A DNA stretch of 64,000 nt from positions 141,663,278-141,727,277 of the forward strand of contig CM067359.1 in the NCBI GenBank assembly GCA_034401795.1. The letters are read 5' to 3'. The DNA is from Chaetoderma sp. LZ-2023a. Its lineage: Eukaryota > Mollusca > Caudofoveata > Chaetodermatida > Chaetodermatidae. Shown piece after piece: positions 42,406-52,733 of this stretch (the first letter of the stretch is position 1; every line of letters starts with the position of its first letter). Both the position numbers and the translations under genes were made by a program. The notes under the pieces were generated by a model. That model searched no databases. It saw only the letters and a list, made by a program, of their open reading frames with translations, and was not told where the DNA came from.

Positions 42406-45400
42406 ATGGGGGTCAAAATTCTTCAGTGGAACGTTCGAGGCACCCGGTCTAATACCAACCTCGACGAATTGTGGAACACATTCCACAACGAAAATGACCA
42501 CCCAGACATTATATGTCTACAGGAAACCCGTCTGAAACCCAACCAGGATTTCAAAAGGTACAACTACAATGTCGAAAGACAAGACCGTACCACAGAATCT
42601 GCAACCACCCCTAGGGGTGAAGGCGGTGGCGGCATAGCGACCCTCATAAAAAGTAATCTTTCCTACAAAAGGTTGCCACAACGTGAGAGTAGCGTAGAGC
42701 ACCTTACGATAGAAATAGAAATCAATCACGAAACTATTAATATTGTAAACGTCTATAGTCCCAGGTTGCACTCTTCCTCGGACTACGACAAGCTCCTTGA
42801 AGGCCTAGAAGGTGAAACAATACTTCTGGGCGACTTCAACTCCCACCATGCCCTATGGGGGAGCAAAACCACGAACCCCAAAGGCCGAGTATTAGAACAG
42901 GTTATTGACAACTACAACCTGTGCCTACTAAATGACCATAGACCCACCAGATATAACTCTAGTGATGGAGAATGGTCGGTCTTGGACCTGTGCCTCATAA
43001 CACCTGGCCTACGACCAACCCCCAGCTGGGACATCCAAGACCAGCTCCTCGGCAGCGACCACCTCCCTATCAAAATACAGATAGGAAGCCTACAGAACAA
43101 GAACGAGGCGCCACTGCACAGGAACAATTGGAATCTGAAAAAGGCCAACTGGACCGAATACAAGCACACAATGGCCATGGAGCTGGAGACACCGATTACT
43201 AGTACCAGCACCGAGGAATATTATGAGCAGTGTATGGGGATTCTCTACAAGGCTGCCAACTCAGCCATCCCCCAATCAAAGCCAGACAATAACCCCAAAC
43301 ACAAACGCGTGCCTTGGTGGAACAGGGAGTGCCAAGAAGCAGTTAAGCTCAAGAAAATAGCCTGGAATAGACTAAAGAGAAACTTCAGCATTGAACGCCT
43401 AGTCGAGCACAAGAGACTACAGGCCAAGGTAACAAGAACCATCAAAAAGGCAAAACGCGATCACTGGCGACAATACTGCTCTGAAATCACTCGGTTCACA
43501 CCCTCGAGCCAAATATGGCGCAAAGCGAAAGCTATTGCCAGCGAAAAAACCAAATCCAAAAACCCCTTACCCACCCTCATAGCAAATGGGGTAAAGCACG
43601 CCAACGACAAGGAAAAAGCTGAAGTGCTTGCCACAGTCTTCATTGCAACCAGTAGCAGTGATAACCATGACCCTGACTTTGTAGCTACCAAAACAAAGGT
43701 TGATGAGCATATCAATCACCTGTTCAGCTCAGGGAAATGCGAAGATCCTAACAACCGAGACATCAACAAAACCTTCAACAGAATGGAGCTTGAGCAAGCC
43801 CTTGGCAGAGGCAAAAGCTCCTCACCAGGTGAGGATGGCCTGAAATACGACATGCTTCGTAATATGCCAGAGGAGGGTAATCAAATGCTACTCAATCTCT
43901 ACAACCTTGTATGGAGCTCTGGAAAAATGCCATCAGTATGGAAAACGGGGATCGTGGTTCCTATCCCAAAACAAGGGAAGGACAAAACTGACCCAAGATC
44001 ATATCGACCAATCTCCCTGACGAGCTGTCTCTGCAAAGTCATGGAGAGGATGATCAAAAACCGACTAGAACATGAGTTCGAACACAACGGTCTACTCCAC
44101 CCTTGGCAGAGTGGCTTCAGAAAGGGCAGACGCACTACGGACCACCTAGTCAGACTGACGGAGGCAGCCAAGAAAGCCCTAGATGCCGGAAGAGGAAACA
44201 CAACAATAGGAGTTTTCCTAGACGTTGAGAAAGCCTTTGATATGATGTGGCGAAACGGAGTCCTAAAAAAACTCTATGACTTTGGCTACCGTGGCCGCAT
44301 CCTATTCTGGATACGAGATTTTCTCGATAACAGAAGGATTAGCGTCCGCGTTAATGGGCAAATGTCTAGGGAACAAACATTGGAAAACGGCACCCCGCAG
44401 GGTGGCGTAATAAGCCCCCTACTGTTCAATATCATGATGAGTGATCTACCCAAAGACATTGAAAAAGACCATGCACTGGGTCCCAACGCAATAGGCGGGT
44501 CTATCTTCGCTGATGACACAGCATTGTGGAACAAATATGCGAAGATAGACCGTGCACGTAAGACCATGCAGAAAGTTCTGGACATAGTCTCACGGTGGTG
44601 CAAAAAAAATGGCTTCAAACTGTCTGCGGAAAAAACAGTTCAAATCAATTTTACCAATGTTAAATACATAAACCATGATGCAAATCTGTACCTCAATGGT
44701 CAGAAAGTCAAGACATGTGCTGAAGCCAAATTCCTGGGACTAACATTTGACAGAAAGCTCACGTGGAACCCCCACATCAAGAGTCTGAGGGAGAGATGCT
44801 TCAAGCAATTAAATCTCCTTCGCTCATTAACAAAGCACACCTGGGGTGCAGACCTGCCGAGCATGCTTATGCTATACCGCGGCCTAATCCTGTCAAGGAT
44901 AGACTATGGATGCGAAGCATATGCCACAGCGAGAAAGTCACTGTTAGAAACCATTGACACTCTCCAAACAAAATGCCTGCGCATTTGCTGTGGTGCCTCA
45001 CAGAGTAGCCCTCGAGATGCAATCAACGTAGAGTGTGGAGAAATCCCATTAGATCTGCGAAGAGAGGAACGGCTTCTCAAATTCTGGACATACCTACAAA
45101 GCTCTGCACCCACCCACCCTACCAGGGAGGTATGTCTTCCATGCAAGGAGCACCTAAGACACAAGGTGCTGCCCAAAATGACCAAAAAGACCAAACCACC
45201 AGGCCTGTTAATGACAGAGCTCGTCAGTGCCACTGAACTGGTAAACGTCGAAATAGAAAGCTCAAGGCCGGCTCCTGACCCGCCATGGCTACTTCCGCAG
45301 ATCAAGGCGCATGACAGCCTATCCTCACAGATAAGCAAGAAAGACCCACCAGCGCTAATCAAGAGCTACGCTCTGGAAAACATTGACAACAGATGGAAGG

Positions 45401-46263
45401 AGCACAGGAAAATCTATACCGACGCCTCCAAAATGCCCTACTCTGGCGAATGCGGAGCAGGAGTAGTCATAGGCGACCAGGAAGAAGTCCTCAAGTACAA
45501 GCTTCCGAATCACTTGTCTATATTCACAGCCGAACTGGTGGCAATTAAAAAGGCTCTAGAATGGATTAAAACAGCAAATCCAGGCAAATACGTTATACTC
45601 ACAGACTCACTAAGCTCAGTGAAGAGCTTCAAATCTAGCAGCAGCAAGAGCAGGGACAACCTAATCAAGGAAATCCGGCAGCTGTATGCAACTGTGGTGA
45701 CTGACAACAACACCGTGGACATCGACTGGGTCCCAAGCCATGTTGACATTAAAGGCAATGAACAGGCAGACGAGGCAGCCAAGCAAGCGCTCAAAGATGG
45801 AACTATGACCAGCATAGGACTCTCAAAGTCCGAAGCGAATGCCCTGGTCAAAAGCCACATCAACAGCAAATGGCAAAGACAATGGGACGAAAGCACAACC
45901 GGCAGATCCCTGTACAGAGTCGTCCCTGCAGTCAAACGCAAATACCAAAACCACATCCCAGGACGCCAAGGCGACATTGTATTACGCCACATCAGAATGG
46001 GTCGGATCAGCGTTAACCAGACACGAAAAAAACTCAACCTGTCAGACACAGACCAATGTGAGGCCTGCAAGGAGACTGAAACTCTAGACCACTTCTTCCT
46101 ACGGTGCACTGAATATGCAGACATTAGAAAGGAACTCATCAATACGCTGAGAAAGGGACACTTCAATCTTGACCCTATAGAAGACATTATAGCGATGCGT
46201 GACCGACAGATCAACCACGAATTAATCAAGTTCGTGCTTGCATCGGACAAACACATCACATAA
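42406..46263 (+). CDS. I-type LINE ORF2: endonuclease, reverse transcriptase, RNase H
   Basis: 1285 codons from ATG at 42406 (MGVKILQWNVRG; the frame is open a little further up, to 42385). Nicks target DNA and primes cDNA synthesis on it. AP endonuclease about residues 1-230: LQWNVRG, CLQETRLK, LLGDFNSHH, SDHLPI. RT about 460-780: SPGEDGLKYDML, YRPISLTSCLCKVMER, GVFLDVEKAFDMMW, GTPQGGVISPLLFN and the catalytic FADDTALW (about 699-706). RNase H about 1000-1130: IYTDASKM, AELVAIKKALEW, LTDSLSSV, SHVDIKGNEQADEAAKQA. C-terminal finger CEACKETETLDHFFLRC at about 1217. No interruptions; all catalytic residues are present. The RNase H places it in the I group. Confidence 0.96.
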   Translation: MGVKILQWNVRGTRSNTNLDELWNTFHNENDHPDIICLQETRLKPNQDFKRYNYNVERQDRTTESATTPRGEGGGGIATLIKSNLSYKRLPQRESSVEHLTIEIEINHETINIVNVYSPRLHSSSDYDKLLEGLEGETILLGDFNSHHALWGSKTTNPKGRVLEQVIDNYNLCLLNDHRPTRYNSSDGEWSVLDLCLITPGLRPTPSWDIQDQLLGSDHLPIKIQIGSLQNKNEAPLHRNNWNLKKANWTEYKHTMAMELETPITSTSTEEYYEQCMGILYKAANSAIPQSKPDNNPKHKRVPWWNRECQEAVKLKKIAWNRLKRNFSIERLVEHKRLQAKVTRTIKKAKRDHWRQYCSEITRFTPSSQIWRKAKAIASEKTKSKNPLPTLIANGVKHANDKEKAEVLATVFIATSSSDNHDPDFVATKTKVDEHINHLFSSGKCEDPNNRDINKTFNRMELEQALGRGKSSSPGEDGLKYDMLRNMPEEGNQMLLNLYNLVWSSGKMPSVWKTGIVVPIPKQGKDKTDPRSYRPISLTSCLCKVMERMIKNRLEHEFEHNGLLHPWQSGFRKGRRTTDHLVRLTEAAKKALDAGRGNTTIGVFLDVEKAFDMMWRNGVLKKLYDFGYRGRILFWIRDFLDNRRISVRVNGQMSREQTLENGTPQGGVISPLLFNIMMSDLPKDIEKDHALGPNAIGGSIFADDTALWNKYAKIDRARKTMQKVLDIVSRWCKKNGFKLSAEKTVQINFTNVKYINHDANLYLNGQKVKTCAEAKFLGLTFDRKLTWNPHIKSLRERCFKQLNLLRSLTKHTWGADLPSMLMLYRGLILSRIDYGCEAYATARKSLLETIDTLQTKCLRICCGASQSSPRDAINVECGEIPLDLRREERLLKFWTYLQSSAPTHPTREVCLPCKEHLRHKVLPKMTKKTKPPGLLMTELVSATELVNVEIESSRPAPDPPWLLPQIKAHDSLSSQISKKDPPALIKSYALENIDNRWKEHRKIYTDASKMPYSGECGAGVVIGDQEEVLKYKLPNHLSIFTAELVAIKKALEWIKTANPGKYVILTDSLSSVKSFKSSSSKSRDNLIKEIRQLYATVVTDNNTVDIDWVPSHVDIKGNEQADEAAKQALKDGTMTSIGLSKSEANALVKSHINSKWQRQWDESTTGRSLYRVVPAVKRKYQNHIPGRQGDIVLRHIRMGRISVNQTRKKLNLSDTDQCEACKETETLDHFFLRCTEYADIRKELINTLRKGHFNLDPIEDIIAMRDRQINHELIKFVLASDKHIT

Positions 46264-47963
46264 TCAGAACACATTCTGATTAGCCCAAGACACAGACCGA
46301 GACAACCCTCGGGAGGTGTCAGGTCCGAAACGCAAATCACTCCCCTAGGCGCATGAGGTGTCAGGTCCGAGGGGAATCGCATCACACTTTTTCCCCTAGG
46401 CGCATGAGGTGTCAGGTCCGAGGGGAAATACGTGTAAGCGAACGATTTGCAGTTTGCATGACCTATACAGCATGTTAGCTCTGATGTCAAAAAAGCAAAC
46501 ACGTGAGACGGCGCAAGAAGCACTCTTCTGCGGCCTCTACGACCCCGGCCTGTCCTGCGGCACTTACTGCCTTCCAATCCCCGGCCTCTACTGCGGCATT
46601 TAGTGCCTTCCCACCATCGACCTCTACGGCTATTGCAGCATACTGCCACCCCACAACCGACCCCTGGTCACTGCAGCATTTACTGCCTCACCACCCTCGT
46701 GAGGTGTCATGTTCGAGGAGAAACGCAAATCACTTCCCCTAGGCGCATGAGGTGTCAGGTCCGAGGGGAATCGCTTCGCACTTTTTCCCCTAGGCGCATG
46801 AGGTGTCAGGTCCGAGGGGAAATATGTGTAAGCGAATGATTTGCTGTGTTGCATGGCCTTTAAAGTATGTTATCTGTAATGTCATTTCTTTCAGAGCCAG
46901 AGCTGGAGCTGGAGCAAAAATGCAGCAACGAAAACAACAATGACAGACGGGCAGAAAGACAGATGGAGGACTGGAATGGACAACAGAACAACAGATGGGC
47001 CGGCCTGGCGGCGGACCGCGAGGGATATGGACGTGTGTCCATCTCTTTCGTGGCCCGTAGGCAGGTATGCTTGTCTGTCGAACAGACTGACAAACCAATC
47101 AACAAATGGACAGACTGACGGACAACTCTGGGCACAGCAAGCTGCTGGAGTACGCTTAAGCAATGTACTTGGCCCCACTTGCTCAGTCTTCTCGGATGGG
47201 ACTTTAAACTGAGGTCCCGTCACACAGTGCCCATCACTGTGTGAACGTGAGCTAGGGTTAGGTAGGCAAGAAATTTCGGCATAGTCAAAGTAAACCGGAT
47301 GCTGAATGGATCCCTCCTCGGATGGAACCACGCAACATACGGATTACAAAACCAAAACCAAATTGCTAGAATTAGAATCTTTCGGAATTTTCGAGGGGAC
47401 TATGGAGGGATGTAACCCGGATGACTGACCGAGTTCGTCCTCGGACGGTCACAGTCACCATACGGGCTACCTAACCAATCAAAATCAAACAAGTGCGCGC
47501 TGGTGCCTGCTCGGATGATGGCCAGAAGACCAAATGGGTCCCAGGACCCGAAAGACCCCACACCCCAACCTCCCCACTCCCCCCAAAGGGGCCGGGAGGT
47601 CTCTGACCTAAAGCCCCCCCTTGGGTGCATCAGGTCATAAGACCGTACACACCTCCCCCGACCCAACACCTACCCCATCCCTTACCCACCCCTGTTAGGT
47701 CCAGGTTAGGCCATCCCCATTACACACGCCCAAGCATGAGGAGCAACAAAAAAAGCCATGGAAAAGAACAGCAACATGAGACAAAATCGAGAGACAACGA
47801 TCAACACACACATACACACAGAGAGAGACACAAGCTAATGCACAAACCGACGTCACAAGAATTCACAAGAATTCAACAGAAACCATAAAGGCCAGGCGTG
47901 AGTCTAGACCCTAGCATTGGGAACTAGCATATAAACGCCTCAAATATTACAACACACACACAC
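46264..47963 (+). other. 3' UTR of the I-type LINE
   Basis: Four or more copies of GCATGAGGTGTCAGGTCCGA plus GGGGAA (46300-46435 and 46695-46830), in two blocks each followed by GTAAGCGAA(C/T)GATTTGC. Later repeats of CCTCGGA(T/C)GG near 47310 and 47445, G/C-rich text, then (CA)n and ACACACACACAC at the 3' end. Short ORFs here look accidental. Confidence 0.7.
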
Positions 47964-48162
47964 GGTCAAAACAACAGTTTTTAAAGGTTATTGGGTGTAT
48001 ACAGATGAAATAAAGCAAGTAATACAATATGATGATTTTATTAAAAAAACACTGACTTTTAAAAAAATCGCATCATGATTTTTTTGATTTTTTTGGACTG
48101 ATTTTAATCATGATTTAAATCACTGATTTTAATCATTTGATTTAAATCAAACAACCCTGGAG
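47964..48162 (+). repeat. 199-bp duplication, right copy
   Basis: Identical to 39671-39869; contains the true right terminus of hAT-5, followed by its 8-bp duplication. Confidence 0.93.
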
Positions 48163-48300
48163 TCGGGTACATGTATGTGTGGCAATCCTGCTGGAGAGTT
48201 GGATACATTTATGGGTTGCAATTCCGCTGAAGAGTCGGGTACATGTATGGGTGGCAATCCTGTTGGAGGGTTGGGTAAATGTATGGGTGTCTGTCCTGCA
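48160..48300 (+). repeat. 36-bp minisatellite, right part
   Basis: Continues the array of 36298-36683 after hAT-5: TGTGGCAATCCTGCTGGAGA, GGTTGCAATTCCGCTGAAGA, GGTGGCAATCCTGTTGGAGG. About 3.5 diverged copies. Confidence 0.9.
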
Positions 48301-48334
48301 GGAAACATCATCTGCCATTTCGGGTGATGACCTT

Positions 48335-48564
48335 TTAACCTCCTGAATTTATTTTTTTAAATTAAATCTTTTCATAGAAAATGTCGATTTTCAGACAAAG
48401 AGAAGACTATTTTTGAAACTCTTCCACTGAAATGACTGGCTCTGTTATTGAGCCAGTCATTCCAGTGGTAAATTAAAAAAAAATAGTCTCTTGGTCTGCA
48501 AATTGACATTTTGCAAGACCGCTGCAAAAGCCGTTTTTGGCTGGTATTAGTGTTAAAGGGTTAA
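48335..48564 (-). mobile_element. MITE family 1 (TTAA-ended, central palindrome), copy 1
   Basis: TTAA at both ends. Right terminus reads outward as CCCTTTAACACTAATACC. The centre is a long dyad around ATGACTGGCTCTGTTATTGA, GCCAGTCAT. TTAA plus CCCTTT ends are what piggyBac-like elements leave. No ORF. Confidence 0.8.
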
Positions 48565-48649
48565 TGCTCAACTCTGTCAGTATTTTAAGTACAGGCTTCA
48601 TGCCTGCAAAATACCTGCAAGCGAGGGTGCATGCACATCAACCTGGACT

Positions 48650-49103
48650 AAAGTAGCCTCTGCGGTGGTATTGAGGAATGTCTATCTGCAGGCCAAGGGA
48701 AGACAATTTTAGGAAAATTTACCACTTGGATGACGCGCGATTATCGAGGCAGTCATTCCAGGGGTAAAATTTCAGAAATAGTTTTCTTGTGGCCCTGCAA
48801 ATGGACATTTAATGAGCAAAAACTTCTTGACCATTAAAGGGTTAAAGTAGCTGCGACCTATATATGTGGCTGTGTAAAATATGTACATTGTACATGTACA
48901 AGATTCTATAATAGAGATTATAATATTTAGGTGACTTGAACCCTTTAATGGTCAAATTTTGTCAAGAAAGTTTATGCTTAGTGAATGTCAATTTGCCGGT
49001 CAAGAGAAGACTATTTATGGTTACTGAGCCAGTCATTCAGTTGTAAAATTTCAAAATATTCTCAGCCTGCCAGTTTTGGCCGGCTTGACCATTAAAGGGT
49101 TAA
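48650..49103. mobile_element. MITE family 1, copies 2 and 3
   Basis: Copy 2 (about 48650-48845): GCAGGCCAAGGGAAGAC, centre ATTATCGAGGCAGTCATTCC, end CCATTAAAGGGTTAA. Copy 3 (48936-49103): GAACCCTTTAATGGTCAAA ... GACCATTAAAGGGTTAA, the palindrome partly decayed. Confidence 0.7.
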
Positions 49104-49216
49104 AGACAACTTAATTATTCATCATTCAGCCATCATTAGTCTGCTTTCTGCCAACTACATGTAAGCAGACTATTTTAGACAAACATGTGTTTCATTATAC
49201 TATGTTTGTTTTTAGA

Positions 49217-49366
49217 CATGTTCATTATATTGTATTTTAGTCTTGTCCACTATATTGTGTCTTAGACTTGCCCATTTGATTGTGTATTAAACTTGTCCAC
49301 TAGATTGTGACTTAGACTTGTCCACTATATTGTGTTTTAGACATGTCCACTATATTATGTCTTAGC
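49217..49366 (+). repeat. 25-bp minisatellite, six copies
   Basis: Unit CTTGTCCACTATATTGTGTC plus TTAGA, at 49217, 49242, 49267, 49292, 49317 and 49342, in PSMC2 intron 5 close to exon 6. Confidence 0.93.
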
Positions 49367-49572
49367 CCTTTAGGCCTTCGGTCTTGGGAAATGTCGATTT
49401 GCAGACTAAGAAAAGGCTGGGTTTTTTAATTTAGCACTGGAATGACTGCCTCGATAACCGAGCCAGTCATTCCAGTGGTAAATTTTTCAGAAATAATCTC
49501 TTGGTTTTGCGAGTGGACATTTTTATGAGAAAATTTAGATTTTCTTCAACAAATTTGAGGGTAGAAATGTTA
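49362..49572 (+). mobile_element. MITE family 1, copy 4
   Basis: TTAGCCCTTTAGG at the left; dyad TTTAGCACTGGAATGACTGC ... GAGCCAGTCATTCCAGTGG; lies 54 bases upstream of exon 6. Confidence 0.75.
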
Positions 49573-49573
49573 A

Positions 49574-49720
<147 letters not shown>

Positions 49721-49742
49721 TGATAATCATCAATACATGTAT

Positions 49743-49872
49743 GGCCAAGAAAATTTCAATTTTCTCATAGAAAGTGTCCATTTGCAGATCAAGATTTACT
49801 GAGGCAGTATGTCCAGTGGAAAATTTTCCAAAACAGTCTTCTCTTGGTCTGTAGATGGAGATTTCACTAAAC
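49743..49872. mobile_element. MITE family 1, copy 5 (partial)
   Basis: GAAAGTGTCCATTTGCAGAT ... CAGTCTTCTCTTGGTCTG; the centre is decayed. Lies just downstream of exon 6 and next to hAT-6. Confidence 0.6.
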
Positions 49873-49894
49873 CACTGGTGAAGTCATGTTTGGA

Positions 49895-51387
49895 TGGCTT
49901 GCACGATTATCCGATATTATCAAAAATCGCGATCTTTTTTTTCCAGCCACTATTTTTTACGATATGATTTTGGAAAAAATCGAAATATCGCGAAAATTAT
50001 ATTGTCACATCGTATTCTGCCTACATGTATGTGTCATGTGTTTGTAGCGTAGCCTTCTATTACGGCAAGCTGTTCAATTTATTTCCAAACCAACATCTTT
50101 GCGAGAGGAGTTGGCTCATCAAATATGGTCTACATGCTTTAGCCAGCAAGGTGATCTATCCGAGATGTTTCTGAAGGCTAACTATTATTAGTAAAATATA
50201 TTAATCACATGATTTTGCTCGCTCTCCTGATTTTGGAGGCGAGAGGTTCACAAGTGTGATAGCTACATGAGACAGTATACACGCTTTACCTTGCAAGGTG
50301 AAATATCTGAGATGTTTCTGATGGCTAACTATTATTAGTAAACAGGTACTCCGTAAATGCAGATCAGATCTAAACATTAGATGTCTATGGATCTAAAGTG
50401 CATTCCTAATATCACGTGATTGGTACATTTTCACAAAGCCGACATGAAATGTCACATTTCTGGATGAATTTTGGTGTAATAAACGATGATTATAACAGAG
50501 TACGCAATATTTAGGGTCGAGTTCAACTCCTAACCATAGTTATCTATAGCTAACTAGAATACAAGTTGAACTTCTAATAGTTAACTAGCTAGTCAACCGA
50601 GCACCCAACCTTGGTTCAGATGGTTAGTGCGATATTTGCGTAAATTTCAAAAAGGCAGTTTGCTTGCCACGAATAAATGCATATAAAAGTATACATATTT
50701 CACTAAATAACTTAGGTTTGATGAAATTATGCTTTCCCATTGTATATCAATGTTCCCAAGCCCATATTCCTTCCCACTTTATGCCATATGGACGCTCTTT
50801 GACGTTTTAGCAGACAAAAATAACCCATTTTCGTATGTCATCAAAACAGATGACAGAAAGGGTTAATGGAGACTGGTACCCGGCTCCAAATTTTCTGCAA
50901 TAGTAATTCAATAGGGAACCGGGTACCAACGAACTATAGTCGACTACGGTCAAGTTCGACTGGGCATAGCAACTGCGCATGATCAGTAAACCAGCAAACT
51001 GACTATAGTTAGCGAGTCGAACTTGACCTATGTTGTCCAATGTAATAATATCAGTCCCGCAACATTAAGCCAATGTGTAAGGTGTCAAAAATTTACACCT
51101 GGAAATTGTGTCCTATTTTCATGTTATTAACGATCGTTCTTTAAGCATCTTGGCGACTGGATTTAAAGTTTTTGTTGAAATTTACAAATTAGAAGTCACA
51201 TTCGGTGAAAACTGATAGCGAAGCCGACATGTCTACATCAGCCAAACCGTGTAGTCCAACTCAACCCAAGACTAATTCACCCCGTGAATTCATATACCGT
51301 AAAATAGGCTATACGATATATCGAAATATTGAGATTTTCTCACCACAATATATCGCGATCCCTCCTAGGACAATATCGTGCAAGCCT
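49895..51387. mobile_element. hAT-6, hAT-like element with a nested TA-flanked MITE
   Basis: Left GGCTTGCACGATTATCCGAT, right ATATCGTGCAAGCC, related to hAT-1, hAT-4 and hAT-7 termini. Flanking 8-bp duplication not recognisable. Contains a direct repeat (CGAGATGTTTCTGAAGGCTA near 50160, AGATGTTTCTGATGGCTAAC near 50310) and the MITE at 50514-51027. No transposase seen. Confidence 0.65.
50514..51027. mobile_element. TA-flanked MITE (about 0.5 kb) inside hAT-6
   Basis: Left GGGTCGAGTTCAACTC and right GAGTCGAACTTGACC are inverted; both are bordered by TA, as for Tc1/mariner-like insertions. Several CTAACTATAGTT-like words inside. Non-coding. Confidence 0.55.
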
Positions 51388-51521
51388 TCTTGACAATAAT
51401 GTAACTAAACAGCCATGTATATTATGAGATCAAACATAACACTTTACAATCTGTGCAACATGTTTCCACTCTTTGTGAGGACAGTGCAAGAGCGGTCCAT
51501 GTCACTATTTGGACCAGTTGT

Positions 51522-51633
51522 TTAACCCTTTACTGGTAAAATTTTCTCAAGAAAATTAAAATATTTACTCGAATGTCCATTTGCAGGGCAAGAGAAGACA
51601 ATTTTGAAAATTTACCACTGGAATGACTGGCTC
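51522..51633 (+). mobile_element. MITE family 1, copy 6, left half (split by DIRS B)
   Basis: TTAACCCTTTACTGGTAAA, GAATGTCCATTTGCAGGGCA and the left dyad arm TTTACCACTGGAATGACTGG; the right half is at 58641-58759. The split falls at the dyad centre. Confidence 0.85.
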
Positions 51634-51830
51634 TTTCACATCAAGAGTATACTTACCTCCCTAATACTTTTGATATTGCTAAATATTGGCTTTCACTCAA
51701 TAAAACACTCAGATTAAAAACAGTTAGGTGCCCCTACTGGGCAGGTAGTCAGAGGTAGTCCGGTGGATGCCAGCCCCACCACCGCGCATGCGCCGACTAC
51801 TACTTCCTCTTTGCTAATTTATTGGCAAAG
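51634..51830 (+). repeat. Left ITR of DIRS B
   Basis: Tip TTTCACATCAAGAGTATACT, then GGCTTTCACTCAATAAAACA, GTCAGAGGTAGTCCGGTGGA and CCGCGCATGCGCCGACTACT. Inverse complement of 58427-58602 with about one difference in the first 150 bases. Confidence 0.93.
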
Positions 51831-52733
51831 ATTCACATGCGCTTGCAGTTATCTACACGTTTTCTACGCGTTTGAGCCTATTTTCACGTCTGTTGAGTTC
51901 AATTCTATTGAAGAAAGATGTCAGAGAGAACGAATTCACCAGAGGAGGGGACTGGATCTCTTTATTAGGTGATTTCAATGATATTCTAGCGAGTTTTTTC
52001 CCCGGTGTAATGTGTTTCCGGGATTCGCGCTTACCGTGATAGCGCCTGTTTGAGTTGGGTTTTTCCAACATGGTGCTTTATAAGACTAAATTCTCTTTGT
52101 GTTTATGTCCACAGGTATCAGTTTGGATTATTGGTGGACTTCTCAGCACAGGAGGGTTTGTTTCTCTCCACCACGGTTCCATTTCCTACTAATACTGTTA
52201 GGTTATCTAACCAAAAAGTCTATGTTCAGTGAGTTGGAGGCTTACTATAAAGGTCTTCTCACTTTGCCCTCTTGATCCAATTCCTTCCCCCAAGGTGGAG
52301 AGAGTGAAGAGGCGTAGTCTTGGTGGAGTGCTCCAGTGCATCACGGTGGATGGTTTGTCTATACATGGTGTCAGGTATCTAATTAATGATATGAGGTAAT
52401 ATGAATTATTTGAAAAAATAATGACTGTTTTTTTACCATTGTTATCATTCTGTATCTGATGATGTGTAGTCTGAATATCCTTTTGAGGATGTTCTAGTTA
52501 TGAATACAATTCGTCCTTGCACTTGGGTGCTTGTTGCGGACCGATTAATTTCTGTTAAGGGATTGATGACGTCATAATCGGCCTTGCTCTTTATTAACAT
52601 TTAAAGTTTTGTCCAACGCTGGTTTCTTCTTGATTAGTGATCTTTATGATCCTGTCCCTCTCTTTTAGTTTGGTTTTGAGTTTTCTAACCGTAACTAACT
52701 TGCTCATTGTCCTCGTCCTTTGTCCTGTTTCAG

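Larger units (their letters stand above)
39870..47963 (+). mobile_element. I-type (I/Nimb-like) LINE, apparently full length (8.1 kb)
   Basis: Order: 5' UTR with two diverged promoter-like repeats, ORF1 (40676-42403), ORF2 (42406-46263), 1.7-kb 3' UTR with repeated motifs and a (CA)n tail ending at 47963. Both ORFs are open over their full length and the 199-bp flanking duplication is identical, so the insertion is recent. Inserted in sense with PSMC2 in its intron 5 and inside hAT-5. The clade call rests on the zinc-knuckle ORF1, AP endonuclease, RT, RNase H and C-terminal CCHC of ORF2. Confidence 0.92.

Noticed and set aside
45510..46649. 379-codon open frame on the minus strand over the end of LINE ORF2
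   Set aside because: Antisense to the RNase H and C-terminal finger of an intact gene and runs into 3' UTR repeats; no domain, compositionally a shadow.
47625..47888. His/Pro-rich ORF in the LINE 3' UTR
   Set aside because: Low-complexity sequence ahead of the CA tail; no start context or domain.
48335..49572. CRISPR-like spacing of palindromic repeats
   Set aside because: Copies are 200-240 bp transposon-like units with TTAA ends in a eukaryotic intron; no short repeat-spacer array or cas genes.
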